Below, in pieces: positions 1-8,789 of a stretch of 64,000 nt of DNA (its first letter is position 1; the number at the start of each line of letters is the position of its first letter). Made by a program: the position numbers and the translations under genes. Under the pieces are notes generated by a model that saw only the letters and a list, made by a program, of their open reading frames with translations, was not told the origin of the DNA and ran no database searches. Origin of the DNA: Microbacterium yannicii (GTDB lineage Bacteria > Actinomycetota > Actinomycetes > Actinomycetales > Microbacteriaceae); contig NZ_JAMXMB010000014.1 of assembly GCF_024055635.1 (NCBI RefSeq), positions 62,001 to 126,000 of the forward strand, in the 5' to 3' direction.

Positions 1-2
1 CG

Positions 3-539
3 GTTGCGAGTGACGACGCCTCGTTCGCGGGCGTGCCGGCGGCCGTCGCGGGGTCGTCGCCTCGGGCGCTCGAAGCCGCAGAGGCGCTCGCGCAGGCACT
101 CGGCATGACGCCGTTCCAGATCGACGACGTCGACCGTGCGGCGTATCACGCCGCGGCGTCGATCGCCTCGAACTTCCTGGTGACCCTCGAGGGCTTCGCG
201 GACGGGCTCGCCGCGACGGCCGGCGTTCCGCGAACGGCCTTCGCACCGCTCGTGCGCGCCACGGTCGAGAACTGGCAGGCGCAGGGAGCGGCATCCGCGC
301 TCACCGGTCCCATCGCGCGCGGCGACGACGCGACGGTGGCGCGCCAGCGCGCGGCGGTGGCAGAGCGGATGCCGGAGCGCCTCGCCCTGTTCGACGCCCT
401 CGCCGCCGCGACCCGCGACCTCGCCGCGACTCGCGCATCGCGCCCGACCGGAGCGCCCGGCGCTCCCGCGACCGCGGCCACCGCCTCCACCCCCGCCACC
501 GCCGCGGACGGCTCGGCGCCGGAGGAGGCCTCGTGGTGA
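3..539 (+). CDS. DUF2520 (Rossmann-partner) protein, 5' truncated by window
   Basis: The frame is open from the first bases of the window, so this is the C-terminal part of a longer gene whose start lies outside; a GTG at 33 is only an internal start. The helical segment DRAAYHAAASIASNFLVTL is typical of the DUF2520 domain that follows an NAD(P)-binding Rossmann domain in proteins encoded beside panC. These are regarded as ketopantoate-reductase-like enzymes, but the cofactor-binding half is not visible here and the reaction is not established. The last about 35 residues are Ala/Pro/Thr-rich and low in complexity. The stop overlaps the panC start, so it is translationally linked to pantothenate synthesis. 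Confidence 0.8.
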   Translation, partial: VASDDASFAGVPAAVAGSSPRALEAAEALAQALGMTPFQIDDVDRAAYHAAASIASNFLVTLEGFADGLAATAGVPRTAFAPLVRATVENWQAQGAASALTGPIARGDDATVARQRAAVAERMPERLALFDALAAATRDLAATRASRPTGAPGAPATAATASTPATAADGSAPEEASW

Positions 540-1387
540 TCGTCGTGCGCACGGTCGCCGACCTGCGATCCGCGCTGCGCGATCGTCGTGGCGGCCGCAT
601 CGGGCTCGTGCCGACCATGGGCGCCCTCCACGAGGGACACCTGTCGCTCGTGCGCGCCGCGCGCCGAGACAACGACACGGTCGTGATGTCGATCTTCGTG
701 AATCCGACGCAGTTCAACGAGCAGGCCGACCTCGCCGCCTACCCGCGCACCGAGGAGGCCGACGTCGCGCTCGCCGCCGAAGCGGGCGTCGACCTGGTGT
801 TCGCGCCCGATGCCGGCGAGATGTATCCGTCCGGCTTCGCCACGACGGTGAGGGTGACCGGACCGGTCGCCGAGACGCTCGAGGGCGCGCAGCGCGGCCG
901 GGCCCACTTCGACGGCGTCGCGACGGTCGTGACGAAGCTGCTGCTGGCTGCGCTGCCCGACGCCGCCTACTTCGGCGCCAAGGATGCGCAGCAGGTCGCG
1001 GTGCTCCGCCGCCTGGTCGCAGACCTCGACGTACCGGTCGAGCTCGTCGTGTGCCCGACGTCCCGCGACGACGACGGACTGGCGCGTTCCAGCCGCAACG
1101 CGCGGCTGTCGCCCGACGAGCGCGCCCGGGCGCTGGCCATTCCGCGCGCACTGCGGGCTGTGACGGATGCCGCGGCCTCCGGCATCCGTGAATCAAGTGC
1201 GCTGCGCGACCGCGCGCTGGACGTGCTCGCCGAGGGGATGATCGCGCTCGAGTACGTCGCGTTCGTCGACCCCGACACGTTCGAGCCGGTTGCCCGGGCG
1301 GAGCGGCCGACGCTCGTCGCGATCGCGGCGCGCGTAGGCACGACCCGGCTCATCGACAACGCTGTGATCGACGGAGGAGGTGCGTGA
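533..1387 (+). CDS. panC: pantoate--beta-alanine ligase
   Basis: Cytosolic ATP-dependent ligase that joins pantoate and beta-alanine to give pantothenate, the CoA precursor. The nucleotidyl-transferase signature PTMGALHEGH is at about residues 27-36 with the HxGH histidines at 33 and 36, followed by SIFVNPTQFN near residues 53-62. The length of 284 aa is normal for the family. A GGAGGAGG ribosome site at 521-528 serves GTG 533 or GTG 536; the gene overlaps the previous one by 7 bp. It is followed immediately by panB, so the two dedicated pantothenate steps are co-translated. Confidence 0.97.
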   Translation: MVIVVRTVADLRSALRDRRGGRIGLVPTMGALHEGHLSLVRAARRDNDTVVMSIFVNPTQFNEQADLAAYPRTEEADVALAAEAGVDLVFAPDAGEMYPSGFATTVRVTGPVAETLEGAQRGRAHFDGVATVVTKLLLAALPDAAYFGAKDAQQVAVLRRLVADLDVPVELVVCPTSRDDDGLARSSRNARLSPDERARALAIPRALRAVTDAAASGIRESSALRDRALDVLAEGMIALEYVAFVDPDTFEPVARAERPTLVAIAARVGTTRLIDNAVIDGGGA

Positions 1388-2235
1388 TGCGCCCGCAGGT
1401 GACGCTTCGGCGGCTGGAAGAGATGAAAGCCGGCCACGAGCCCATCGTGATGGTGACCGCCTACGACTACCCGACGGCGCGCGTCGCCGAGCGGGCGGAG
1501 GTCGACATGGTGCTCGTCGGCGACTCGGGCGCGCAGGTGGTGCTGGGCTACGGCTCCACCGTCGCGGTCTCTGTCGACGAGATGCTCGTGCTCGCCCGTG
1601 CCGTCCGCCGCGGCGTGCGGTCGGCGTTCGTGGTGTGCGACCTGCCGTTCGGCTCGACCGAAGTGTCGGATGAGCAGGCCGTCGAGACGGCGGTGCGATT
1701 CGTGCGGGAGGCGGGCGCCGACGCCGTGAAGCTCGAGGGCGGCGGCGAGACGCGCCTGAGCCGGATCCGCGCGATCGCGGGGGCCGGCATCGCCGTCGTC
1801 GCGCACGTGGGCCTGACGCCGCAGACCGCGGTCGCGCTCGGCGGCATGCGCGCGCAGGGCCGCACGGCCGATTCCGCCGCGCGGTTCGCGCGCGAGGCGG
1901 TCGCGGTGCAGGAGGCCGGCGCCAGCCTGCTCGTGGTCGAGGCGGTGCCGGCCGAGGTCGTCGACGTCGTGCTGCCCGCGCTCGACATCCCCGTGATCGG
2001 GATCGGCGCCGGTCGTGCGGACGGCCAGGTGCTGGTGATGCACGACCTCCTCGGCATCACCGAGGGCAAGACGGCGGCCTTCGTCAAGCGTTTCGCGGCC
2101 GTCGGCGACGAGATGGTCGGGGGCGTCGCGGCGTACGCGGCGGAGGTGCGCAGCGGCGTCTTCCCCGGTGCCGAGCACGGCTACAGCGCGAACGAGGCCG
2201 CGGTCGCGGCAGCCCGCGAAGCGCTCCCGAGGTAA
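1384..2235 (+). CDS. panB: 3-methyl-2-oxobutanoate hydroxymethyltransferase
   Basis: Cytosolic TIM-barrel enzyme that transfers a hydroxymethyl group from methylene-tetrahydrofolate to 2-oxoisovalerate to make ketopantoate. The N-terminal MVTAYDYPTARVAE segment, the VGDSG metal-site loop and the LLVVEAVP segment match PanB. Length 283 aa is typical. GTG 1384 and ATG 1387 are adjacent possible starts, both overlapping the panC stop; GGAGGAGG at about 1373-1380 fits either. It is the last gene of the pantothenate operon; a 59-bp gap follows. Confidence 0.97.
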   Translation: MMRPQVTLRRLEEMKAGHEPIVMVTAYDYPTARVAERAEVDMVLVGDSGAQVVLGYGSTVAVSVDEMLVLARAVRRGVRSAFVVCDLPFGSTEVSDEQAVETAVRFVREAGADAVKLEGGGETRLSRIRAIAGAGIAVVAHVGLTPQTAVALGGMRAQGRTADSAARFAREAVAVQEAGASLLVVEAVPAEVVDVVLPALDIPVIGIGAGRADGQVLVMHDLLGITEGKTAAFVKRFAAVGDEMVGGVAAYAAEVRSGVFPGAEHGYSANEAAVAAAREALPR

Positions 2236-2294
2236 GTCGGCGACGGTACAGCCGTCGAGCCGACGCGAGCGCCCGACGCGACGAAAGGAACGAG

Positions 2295-3035
2295 ATGTCC
2301 CTCACCCCGCCGACCTTCCCCGGCGCGACCTCCGTCTCGCTGCTCGATGTCTACGACGATGCCGCGCCCGACGGTCTGCGCGGCGGGAGCCCGCACCTGC
2401 ACCTCGCGTCGACCGAGTGCTACGTCGTGATCGGGGGCCGTGGTGAGCTCCACACGATCGACGCCGGCGGTGCGCGGCAGACCCCGCTCGGCGAGGGCTC
2501 GGTGGTGTGGTTCACGCCGGGCACCATCCACCGTGCCGTCAACCACGGCGATCTGAAGGTGCTCGTGGTCATGGGCAACGCCGGGCTACCCGAGGCGGGC
2601 GACGCCGTCATGACCTTCCCCGCCGACATCGTCGCCGATCCCGAGCGGTATGCCGCGGCTGCCGCGCTTCCGTCCGGACCGCTGCAGGAGAGGGCGGATG
2701 CCGCGGCCCGGCGCCGCGACCTGGCCGTCGAGGGCTACCTGAGGCTGCGCGCAGCCGTCGACGCCGGCGATGCAGGACCGGTCCGTGCGTTCCAGGCGGC
2801 GGCAGCGGCCCTGGTCCGCGACAGGTCGGCCGCGTGGACCGAGATCGTGGAGCGCGGCCCGGCCGCCCAGGCCGAGCGCAGCCTCGATATCGTGCGCGCG
2901 CTCGCCCAGGGCGACGCGACCCACCTCGGTGCGGCCGCGGTATCGCAAGCGCCGGCGCTGACCGGTGAGCGGGGCTTCGGCATGTGCGGCCGGCTCCGCG
3001 CCTACGACGTGCGCGGTCCCGCAGGGAGCCGCTGA
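2295..3035 (+). CDS. cupin-domain protein
   Basis: 246 aa with one clear cupin barrel. Motif 1 is G-x5-H-x-H with H34, H36 and E41, and motif 2 has P75, G76, H79 and N83, so a full metal site is present. The C-terminal about 130 residues are Ala-rich and helical, with no domain I recognise. The AAGGAACGAG segment before ATG 2295 is a plausible ribosome site. The substrate is unknown: cupins include isomerases, dioxygenases and binding proteins. It stands alone, 59 bp after panB and convergent with the dehydrogenase downstream. Confidence 0.8.
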   Translation: MSLTPPTFPGATSVSLLDVYDDAAPDGLRGGSPHLHLASTECYVVIGGRGELHTIDAGGARQTPLGEGSVVWFTPGTIHRAVNHGDLKVLVVMGNAGLPEAGDAVMTFPADIVADPERYAAAAALPSGPLQERADAAARRRDLAVEGYLRLRAAVDAGDAGPVRAFQAAAAALVRDRSAAWTEIVERGPAAQAERSLDIVRALAQGDATHLGAAAVSQAPALTGERGFGMCGRLRAYDVRGPAGSR

Positions 3036-3059
3036 CGCGGAGAGGCACGGCCTCCCGCG
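3036..3059. terminator. imperfect hairpin between convergent genes
   Basis: CGCGG-A-GAGGC, loop ACG, GCCTC-CCGCG forms a 10-bp stem with one bulged A directly after the cupin stop. There is no T-run, so it is a weak terminator candidate. The rest of the gap to 3113 shows nothing. Confidence 0.35.
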
Positions 3060-3113
3060 GCCGCTCCAGAATCCCGCCCGTCTCGCGGAGACCGATCGCA
3101 GTCTGCCGCCCTC

Positions 3114-4124
3114 TTAGGCGATACGAGCGAGATCGGGAGAGGTGACCTCGTCAGCGAGCTCGCCGGTCCGCACGAACCGCTGCACTTCGGCGACGACGTG
3201 GTCTCCGATGCGCCGCAGCTCGTTGCCGATCGACCCGGCGATGTGAGGGGTGAGCGTCGCGCCCGGAAGGGAGAAGAGCGGATGCCCCGGGGGAAGCGGC
3301 TCGGGATCCGTCACATCGAGGACGGCCCTGAGTCGGTCGGTGCGCAGCTCGTCCACCAGGGCGTCCGTGTCGAGGAGCGAGCCGCGCGCCGTGTTGATGA
3401 GGGTCGCTCCATCGGCCATCAGTGCGAGCTCGTCACGGCCGATCATGCGGTAGGTCTCCGGCAGCGCCGGCGCGTGGATCGTGACGACCCGCGAGCGGGT
3501 GAGGAGCTCCGGGAGCGTCACGAGCTCGGCCCCGAGCTCGGCGGCCTCGACGCTGGACAGCGACGGATCGACGAGAAGGCACTCGATGTCGAAGGGCTGG
3601 AGCAGTTCGAGCACTCGTCGGCCGATCCGCGACGCCCCGATCACGCCGACGGTGATGTCGAACGCGCCCACGTCGCCGCGTGGCCGAGCGGCGAGCATGT
3701 CCTGAGTCCGCTGGAAGTCGGACGCCGAGCGCAGCACGTCGCGCGCGCTGAGCAGGATGGTCGCGAGCGTGTACTCCGCGACGGGGACGGCGTTCGCGCC
3801 GGCCGCGCTCGAGACGCGGATGCCGCGTTCCCACACGGCCGGGGTCACGAGGCGCTTCACCGACCCTGCCGCGTGGACCACCGCCCGCAGGCGCGGCCAG
3901 TGCGAGAGCATCGTCTCGTCCAGGCGGGGAGCGCCCCAGCCGGTGATGAGGATCTCGGTGTCGGCGGTCGACGCCGGGACGGACGGCAGATCGGGAGTCA
4001 GCACGGTCTCGTGCACGGCGACGACGCGGTCGAGCTCCGCGCGTGCGCGGGCGCTGAAGAGGTCGGCCGCGAGCTGCGGCGACTCCATGGCGAGGAGTGC
4101 ATTCGGGCGCGACTGCGGGTTCAC
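3114..4124 (-). CDS. D-isomer-specific 2-hydroxyacid dehydrogenase
   Basis: NAD(P)-dependent oxidoreductase of the phosphoglycerate/hydroxypyruvate reductase type. From the GTG start it is 336 aa. The Rossmann turn GVIGASRIG lies at about residues 160-168, and the catalytic triad positions R247 (in NTARG), E275 (in DVTDPEP) and H294 (in LTPHIAGS) are all present. GTG 4124 is chosen because it overlaps the stop of the upstream DUF2264 gene as GTGA and removes an Arg-rich upstream translation with no family resemblance. Its place after DUF2264 suggests a role with a sugar acid released from glycans. That role is inference. Confidence 0.9.
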   Translation of the reverse strand: MNPQSRPNALLAMESPQLAADLFSARARAELDRVVAVHETVLTPDLPSVPASTADTEILITGWGAPRLDETMLSHWPRLRAVVHAAGSVKRLVTPAVWERGIRVSSAAGANAVPVAEYTLATILLSARDVLRSASDFQRTQDMLAARPRGDVGAFDITVGVIGASRIGRRVLELLQPFDIECLLVDPSLSSVEAAELGAELVTLPELLTRSRVVTIHAPALPETYRMIGRDELALMADGATLINTARGSLLDTDALVDELRTDRLRAVLDVTDPEPLPPGHPLFSLPGATLTPHIAGSIGNELRRIGDHVVAEVQRFVRTGELADEVTSPDLARIA

Positions 4125-6121
4125 GCACGCACCCCGTCGGCCGGTACGACATCGACGGCACCGTCGCTCCAGCGCACGGTGATGCGATCCGCCGCGATGT
4201 CGACCACAGGCGGCGTCTCCAGATCGAGAGTGCTCTCCGCGCCGACCGCCACGAGTGCGGCGACGACGTCGCCTTCGGCGGCGGGCACGGTGCCTCGGGC
4301 CCATGGCGTGACCGAGCCCTCGGCGAACGGGTCGCCACCGGTTCGGTGGGCGAGGCCGTGCTGCTCCAGCCCCCGAACGCCGATGACTGTCGACGCCACC
4401 CCGTCATCGCGGGTCGCTGTAGAAGCAGCTGTCGCGCGCCACCGGCCGTCATGCACCGGCAGCGCCCAGCCGCCGATGCGGAACGTCCACGGCTCTTCGG
4501 CTTCGGGCCACGCCGCATCGAGGTCGTCGATGGCCGACGGCTGCGGGTCGGACACCACGGCGTTCCACCACGCCAGCCTCACCTCCCGGACGCCGTGCAC
4601 GACGGACGCGACGGTGACGCGGGGTCCGCGTCGAAGGGCCGCCCACGCTGCCATGTCGGCGACCGCGCCCGCCGTGGCGGGGGTGTCCAGCCAATGCACC
4701 CGCGAGCGCGAGATCGCGACGCGGTCGCCGAGGTGCACACGCTCGATCCGGTCGCGATGGGACGGCGCTCCGGCCGCATCGAGGAGTGCGACGTGCGATT
4801 CGAGCGGCTCGGCGGCGCCGGCCATGGACAGGTCGGGGGACGTCACGGTGGAGTAGCCCAGCCGGTGGTAGAAGGGATTGTCCGCGCGAGCCCCGCCCGC
4901 GGGGCTGCGGAACCCGTCGGAGCCGTGGTTCAGCACACGCGCGATCCCGTCGGCCTCGGAGCGGACCACCAGCCATCCCGGAGCCGTGAAGGAGCGCACG
5001 CTCACCGACTCGGGCGCATCCGGAGTCTCCGGCACAGCCGACCATTCGGGGTGCTGTTCCGGCAGGAGGAGGCCCATCATGCCCTTGCTCGCCCAGTAGG
5101 TCGAGGACGAACCGGTGTACGCCTGGCGCAGCGCGCGGAACTCGCGGTGCCAGCCGATCGAGAGCAACCCGCGCTCGTCGATCGCGCCGCCTTCTACGAA
5201 GCGGTCGAGAACCGCGTCGGCGAGCGCTCGCGTGGTGCCCGTCGGCAGCGGCGTCTCGCCGGCGATCGCGCCGGCCCAGAACGGGGCGAGCGTCGCGAAC
5301 CGGTAGGTGAGCGAGCGGCCCTGGAAGAGCGGATCGCCGGTGCCGCCCACGAGGTCCCGGGCCTGGTCGAGGAATGCGCGCAGGCGCTCGCGGTGGACCG
5401 GCGCGAGCTCTGAACCGAGGATGCGCGCGTGCAGGAGCGGGTAGACGTGCCACGCCCAGCCCGCGTAGTGGTCGAAGTTCTGCTGCGATCCGTCCGGTCC
5501 GGCGCCGTCGGAGTACCAGCCGTCGCCGCGGTACAGGCTCTCCTGGATCTCGGTGTTGCGATCGAGGTCGTCCTGGCGCCACGGGCCTCCGACCGACTGC
5601 AGGAAGGCCTCGATGACGGTCTGGAACCACGTCCAGTTGTTCGTGTAGCCGCCGGTGCCCACCACGCCGGCCAGCCAGTCCACCGTGCGCTCCTGGACCG
5701 TCGGTTCCAGCTGCTCCCATAGCCACGGCCGCGTCTCCGAGAGAAGGATCGCGACGGATGCCGCCTCGGGCACCGCCTGGCGCCGCTCCGCGATGGACGG
5801 CCAGCGTTCCCCGTGGGAGGGGTCGGTTCCGGCCGTGAGACCGCGAGCGTAGCGCTCGATCAGGTGCGCCGGGTCGTCGCCGTCCGCGCCGCGGGTGCGG
5901 AAGGCGGCGAGCAGGCCGGTGCGAGCATATCCCTCGAGTCCGTCGCTCCAGCGCCCGGAGGCGCTGGCGGGACCGGGCAGCACGATGAGCGAGCCGCTCG
6001 GGGACGCGTACGGGGCGACGCTCTCGAGCAGTCGGTCCGCGAGAGCCTCCCAGCGGCCTCGTCCTGTCGTCGCCGCTGCTTCCGGTTCCCGGTACGTCAT
6101 CGTCACCCGTCGATCGTGCAT
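4121..6121 (-). CDS. DUF2264 family protein
   Basis: About 666 aa; the WYSDGAGPDGSQQNFDHYAGWAW region (aromatic- and Asp-rich, about residues 205-230) and the flanking alpha/alpha-type helices match DUF2264 (PF10022), which occurs in glycan-degradation loci. There is no signal peptide, so it is probably cytosolic and acts on imported oligosaccharides; its exact reaction cannot be told from sequence. ATG 6121 is preferred because AGGAG lies 4 bp before it; ATG 6100 is the alternative. It is transcribed divergently from the DeoR/LacI-type regulator, with a candidate operator between them, and overlaps the dehydrogenase gene by 4 bp. Confidence 0.82.
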   Translation of the reverse strand: MHDRRVTMTYREPEAAATTGRGRWEALADRLLESVAPYASPSGSLIVLPGPASASGRWSDGLEGYARTGLLAAFRTRGADGDDPAHLIERYARGLTAGTDPSHGERWPSIAERRQAVPEAASVAILLSETRPWLWEQLEPTVQERTVDWLAGVVGTGGYTNNWTWFQTVIEAFLQSVGGPWRQDDLDRNTEIQESLYRGDGWYSDGAGPDGSQQNFDHYAGWAWHVYPLLHARILGSELAPVHRERLRAFLDQARDLVGGTGDPLFQGRSLTYRFATLAPFWAGAIAGETPLPTGTTRALADAVLDRFVEGGAIDERGLLSIGWHREFRALRQAYTGSSSTYWASKGMMGLLLPEQHPEWSAVPETPDAPESVSVRSFTAPGWLVVRSEADGIARVLNHGSDGFRSPAGGARADNPFYHRLGYSTVTSPDLSMAGAAEPLESHVALLDAAGAPSHRDRIERVHLGDRVAISRSRVHWLDTPATAGAVADMAAWAALRRGPRVTVASVVHGVREVRLAWWNAVVSDPQPSAIDDLDAAWPEAEEPWTFRIGGWALPVHDGRWRATAASTATRDDGVASTVIGVRGLEQHGLAHRTGGDPFAEGSVTPWARGTVPAAEGDVVAALVAVGAESTLDLETPPVVDIAADRITVRWSDGAVDVVPADGVRA

Positions 6122-6146
6122 TACGCTCCTGTAGCCATCGGCCCTT

Positions 6147-6160
6147 TCGGACAATTCCGA
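6147..6160. promoter_or_regulatory. candidate operator in divergent promoter (site C)
   Basis: TCGGA-CAAT-TCCGA is an inverted repeat of 5-bp arms. Read on the minus strand it gives CGGAATTGTCCG, which matches sites at 7283-7294 and 11446-11457 in 9-10 of 12 positions, with TTGTCCG invariant. It lies between the DUF2264 gene and the regulator gene, where it could control both. Confidence 0.6.
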
Positions 6161-6207
6161 TCAGCATCGGCCAAACGAAACAGACTGCGACGGACGGACT
6201 TCGCACC

Positions 6208-7281
6208 ATGACGGGACACAACTCGCTGCCGAGGACACGCCACGAGCATCTGCTGCGGCAGGTGGCTCTGCACGGCAGCGTGAGCGCCGCCGACGTCGCC
6301 GCAGAGCTCGGCGTCTCACAGGTCACGGTCCGTCGCGACATCGTGGAGCTGGAGAAGGCGGGCAAGCTGGCCCGGGTCCACGGCGGTGCGATCGGCGTCG
6401 GCGCCCCGGCGATCCCGCAGCCCGCCCGCACGAATGTCGGCGTGGTGGTCCCGGGTTCCGTCAGCCACTATCCCCAGATCGTGCGCGGAATGGATGCCGC
6501 ATCCCACGGCGTCCGGACGCGCGTGGTGCTAGCCACATCGCAGTACCGGGAGGATCTCGAGCAACGGCAGGTCGAGCGCCTCATCGAGATCGGCGTGGCG
6601 GGTATCGTCTTCGCGCCGACGATGCGCAATCGCACCGAGGCCGAGCTGGCCGAGTGGGTCAGCACCATCCCCGTGCCGGTCGTGTTCCTGGAGCGACGGC
6701 TGGAGTCCACCTCCCTGGCCGTCTACGACAGCGCTCGTACCGACCACGAGCGCGGCGCCGAGCTCGCGGTGGAGCACCTCGCCGGGCTGGGGCACACGGC
6801 GGTGGGCCTGGCGCTGTTCGATCGCACGCCCACCGCCCCGCTGGTGCGGGAGGGATATCGCGCCGCCGTGGCGCGGCTCGGGCTCGATGAGGCGCCCTCC
6901 GTGGCGCTGCCCAAGGGAGAGGGTGACGGTGATCCGCTCGACGCCGCGCTCGTGGCGTTCCTCGAGGCCTGTCGCACGGCGGGGACGACGGCGGCGCTCG
7001 TGCACACCGACGTCCATGCCGCTCGGCTCGTGGAGCTGGCGATGGATCGCGGCATCCGGGTTCCCGACGACCTCGCCGTCGTCGCCTTCGACGACGACAC
7101 CGCGGGACTCGCGATGGTTCCCCTCACCAGCGTGACGCCGCCCGGACGCGATCTCGGCCACGAGGCGATGCGGATCGTGACCGAGCGGATCGCGGCACCC
7201 GACAGGGCGTCCAGCGCCGCCCGGCACATCACGATGCTGCCGCGTCTGACCGTGCGCGACTCGTGCGGAGCGAGTGTCTGA
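6208..7281 (+). CDS. transcription regulator: DeoR-type HTH + LacI-type sensor domain
   Basis: 357 aa. The N-terminus (about residues 10-60, with SVSAADVAAELGVSQVTVRR) is a DeoR-family winged helix, ending in the usual RVHGGA. From about residue 73 (NVGVVVPGSVSHYPQIVRGM) the protein is a periplasmic-binding-protein-like sensor as in LacI/GalR, ending with FDDDTAGLAMVPLTSVTPPG. It is therefore a DNA-binding protein that senses a sugar. It is divergent from the DUF2264 gene and just before the ABC importer. I infer that it controls the pectic-glycan island through the repeated TTGTCCG motif. Confidence 0.9.
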   Translation: MTGHNSLPRTRHEHLLRQVALHGSVSAADVAAELGVSQVTVRRDIVELEKAGKLARVHGGAIGVGAPAIPQPARTNVGVVVPGSVSHYPQIVRGMDAASHGVRTRVVLATSQYREDLEQRQVERLIEIGVAGIVFAPTMRNRTEAELAEWVSTIPVPVVFLERRLESTSLAVYDSARTDHERGAELAVEHLAGLGHTAVGLALFDRTPTAPLVREGYRAAVARLGLDEAPSVALPKGEGDGDPLDAALVAFLEACRTAGTTAALVHTDVHAARLVELAMDRGIRVPDDLAVVAFDDDTAGLAMVPLTSVTPPGRDLGHEAMRIVTERIAAPDRASSAARHITMLPRLTVRDSCGASV

Positions 7282-7282
7282 T

Positions 7283-7328
7283 CGGTTTTGTCCGCTTGGC
7301 ACGACCGGTCGCCACGCCGACCTACATT
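7283..7328 (+). promoter_or_regulatory. candidate operator (site A) and -10 of the ABC importer
   Basis: CGGTTTTGTCCG at 7283-7294 starts 2 bp after the regulator's stop. A -10-like TACATT lies at 7323-7328, exactly 35 bp from the TTGTCCG start. The same 35-bp offset is seen at site B. Confidence 0.6.
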
Positions 7329-7396
7329 GTCTCTGCACAGCCCCCGGTGCACTTCCGCCGGGTGGCCGACGAGAGGCAACGAGCAAGGAGGCTCCG

Positions 7397-8728
7397 ATGA
7401 CAACCCGAGCAATCACCAGTGCCGCCAGGTCCACGGCACGGCGAGGCGCACTCACCGCGGGGGCCATCCTCGCGGTCGGCAGCCTCGCCGTCCTCACCGG
7501 CTGTTCCGGCGGGGGCACCGAGCCGGCTGCTTCGGCGGACCCGGACGAGAAGGTCACGCTCAATTTCGCATGGTGGGGTGATGCGAGCCGTGCAGAGCGG
7601 TACGAGGCGGCCATCGACCTCTTCGAGGAGCAGAACCCCAACATCACCATCCAGACCAGCTTCGCGAGCTTCGGCGACTACTGGACGGCGCGCAACACCG
7701 AGGCCGCGAGTCGCACCCTTCCCGACGTGTTCCAGATGGACCTCGCCTACCTCGCCGAGTACGGCGGGTTCGGCCATGCGCTGCCCCTCGACGAGTACCT
7801 CGGCGACACCATCGCGACCGACGCCATCGAGCCGTCGCTCGTGGAGGCTGGTGCGGTCGACGACCAGATCTTCGGCCTCGCATCCTCGAGCAGCACGCTG
7901 GCGACGCTCTTCAACGGCCCGCTGCTCGAGCAGCTGGGGGTGGAGGTGCCCGAGGGGCCGCTGACATGGGATGAGTACGACGACCTCCTGGCGGAGGTGT
8001 CGGCCGCCGGCGCCTCGGGCGACCCGGTGGTGTACGGATCGCTGGACTACACCCAGTACTTCTGGCTGTTCCAGATCTGGCTCGGACAGCAGGGCCTGTC
8101 GTTCATCGAGGACGGCGAGCTCGGCTTCGAGCAGGCCGATCTGGCCGATTGGTGGTCGCGCAGCGCGACGATCCAGGAGTCGGGCGGCGCGATGCCTGCC
8201 GAGCGGCAGGCGCAGTTCGAGGGCGTCGACGCGCTCGGTGCGGCCGAGATCGCGAGCGACATCAGCTGGGCGAACTTCCTTCCCCGCTTCAGCGAGGGCC
8301 CGGCGGCGCCGGAGCTGTCGCTCGCGATGCCGCCGTACGACGACGAGGACAACACGGGCATGTTCCTCAAGCCGGGGCTCATGCTGTCCATCGGCACCAA
8401 CAGCGAGCATCCTGCGCAGGCGGCCGCTTTCATCGACTTCCTGGTGAACGATCCCGAAGTCGGCGCGATCTTCGGAATGTCGCGCGGCGTGCCCGCCTCG
8501 GCGACGGCTGCCGAGGGCATCGAGGCGAGCGGGCTGGACGAGCAGATCCTCGCCTACCAGGAGGCCGTGGCCGACAAGCTCGACGGCCAGGCGCCGCCCG
8601 CCGTTCAGGGGCTGGGCACGCTCGAGCAGACGTTCGTGACGATCAGCCAGGACGTCGCCTATGGGGCGGCCACGCCCGGCGAAGCCGCTGAGCGCTGGTT
8701 CGCCGAGGCAGAGAACGCACTGAAGTGA
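7397..8728 (+). CDS. sugar ABC transporter substrate-binding lipoprotein
   Basis: Extracytoplasmic solute-binding protein (SBP_bac_1 type), 443 aa. An N-terminal signal with Arg residues and hydrophobic core ends in the lipobox LTGC, so it is a membrane-anchored lipoprotein. The body has the family pattern EQNPNITIQTSFASFGDYW and a C-terminal FIDFLVNDPEVG. ATG 7397 is chosen over earlier in-frame codons because AAGGAGG lies at about 7386-7391 and the signal peptide begins there. It is the first gene of the importer, followed by two permease genes. The substrate is probably a pectin-derived oligosaccharide, inferred from neighbours. Confidence 0.93.
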   Translation: MTTRAITSAARSTARRGALTAGAILAVGSLAVLTGCSGGGTEPAASADPDEKVTLNFAWWGDASRAERYEAAIDLFEEQNPNITIQTSFASFGDYWTARNTEAASRTLPDVFQMDLAYLAEYGGFGHALPLDEYLGDTIATDAIEPSLVEAGAVDDQIFGLASSSSTLATLFNGPLLEQLGVEVPEGPLTWDEYDDLLAEVSAAGASGDPVVYGSLDYTQYFWLFQIWLGQQGLSFIEDGELGFEQADLADWWSRSATIQESGGAMPAERQAQFEGVDALGAAEIASDISWANFLPRFSEGPAAPELSLAMPPYDDEDNTGMFLKPGLMLSIGTNSEHPAQAAAFIDFLVNDPEVGAIFGMSRGVPASATAAEGIEASGLDEQILAYQEAVADKLDGQAPPAVQGLGTLEQTFVTISQDVAYGAATPGEAAERWFAEAENALK

Positions 8729-8789
8729 CCGCGACGCAGGCGGCGTGCACGGCTGCACGCCGTCTGCGCCACCCGGGAGAGGCAACGTC

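Noticed and set aside
4125..4304. Longer 396-aa version of the hydroxyacid dehydrogenase
   Set aside because: The additional N-terminus is Arg-rich shadow sequence inside the DUF2264 gene; GTG 4124 gives a normal-length enzyme and a GTGA overlap.
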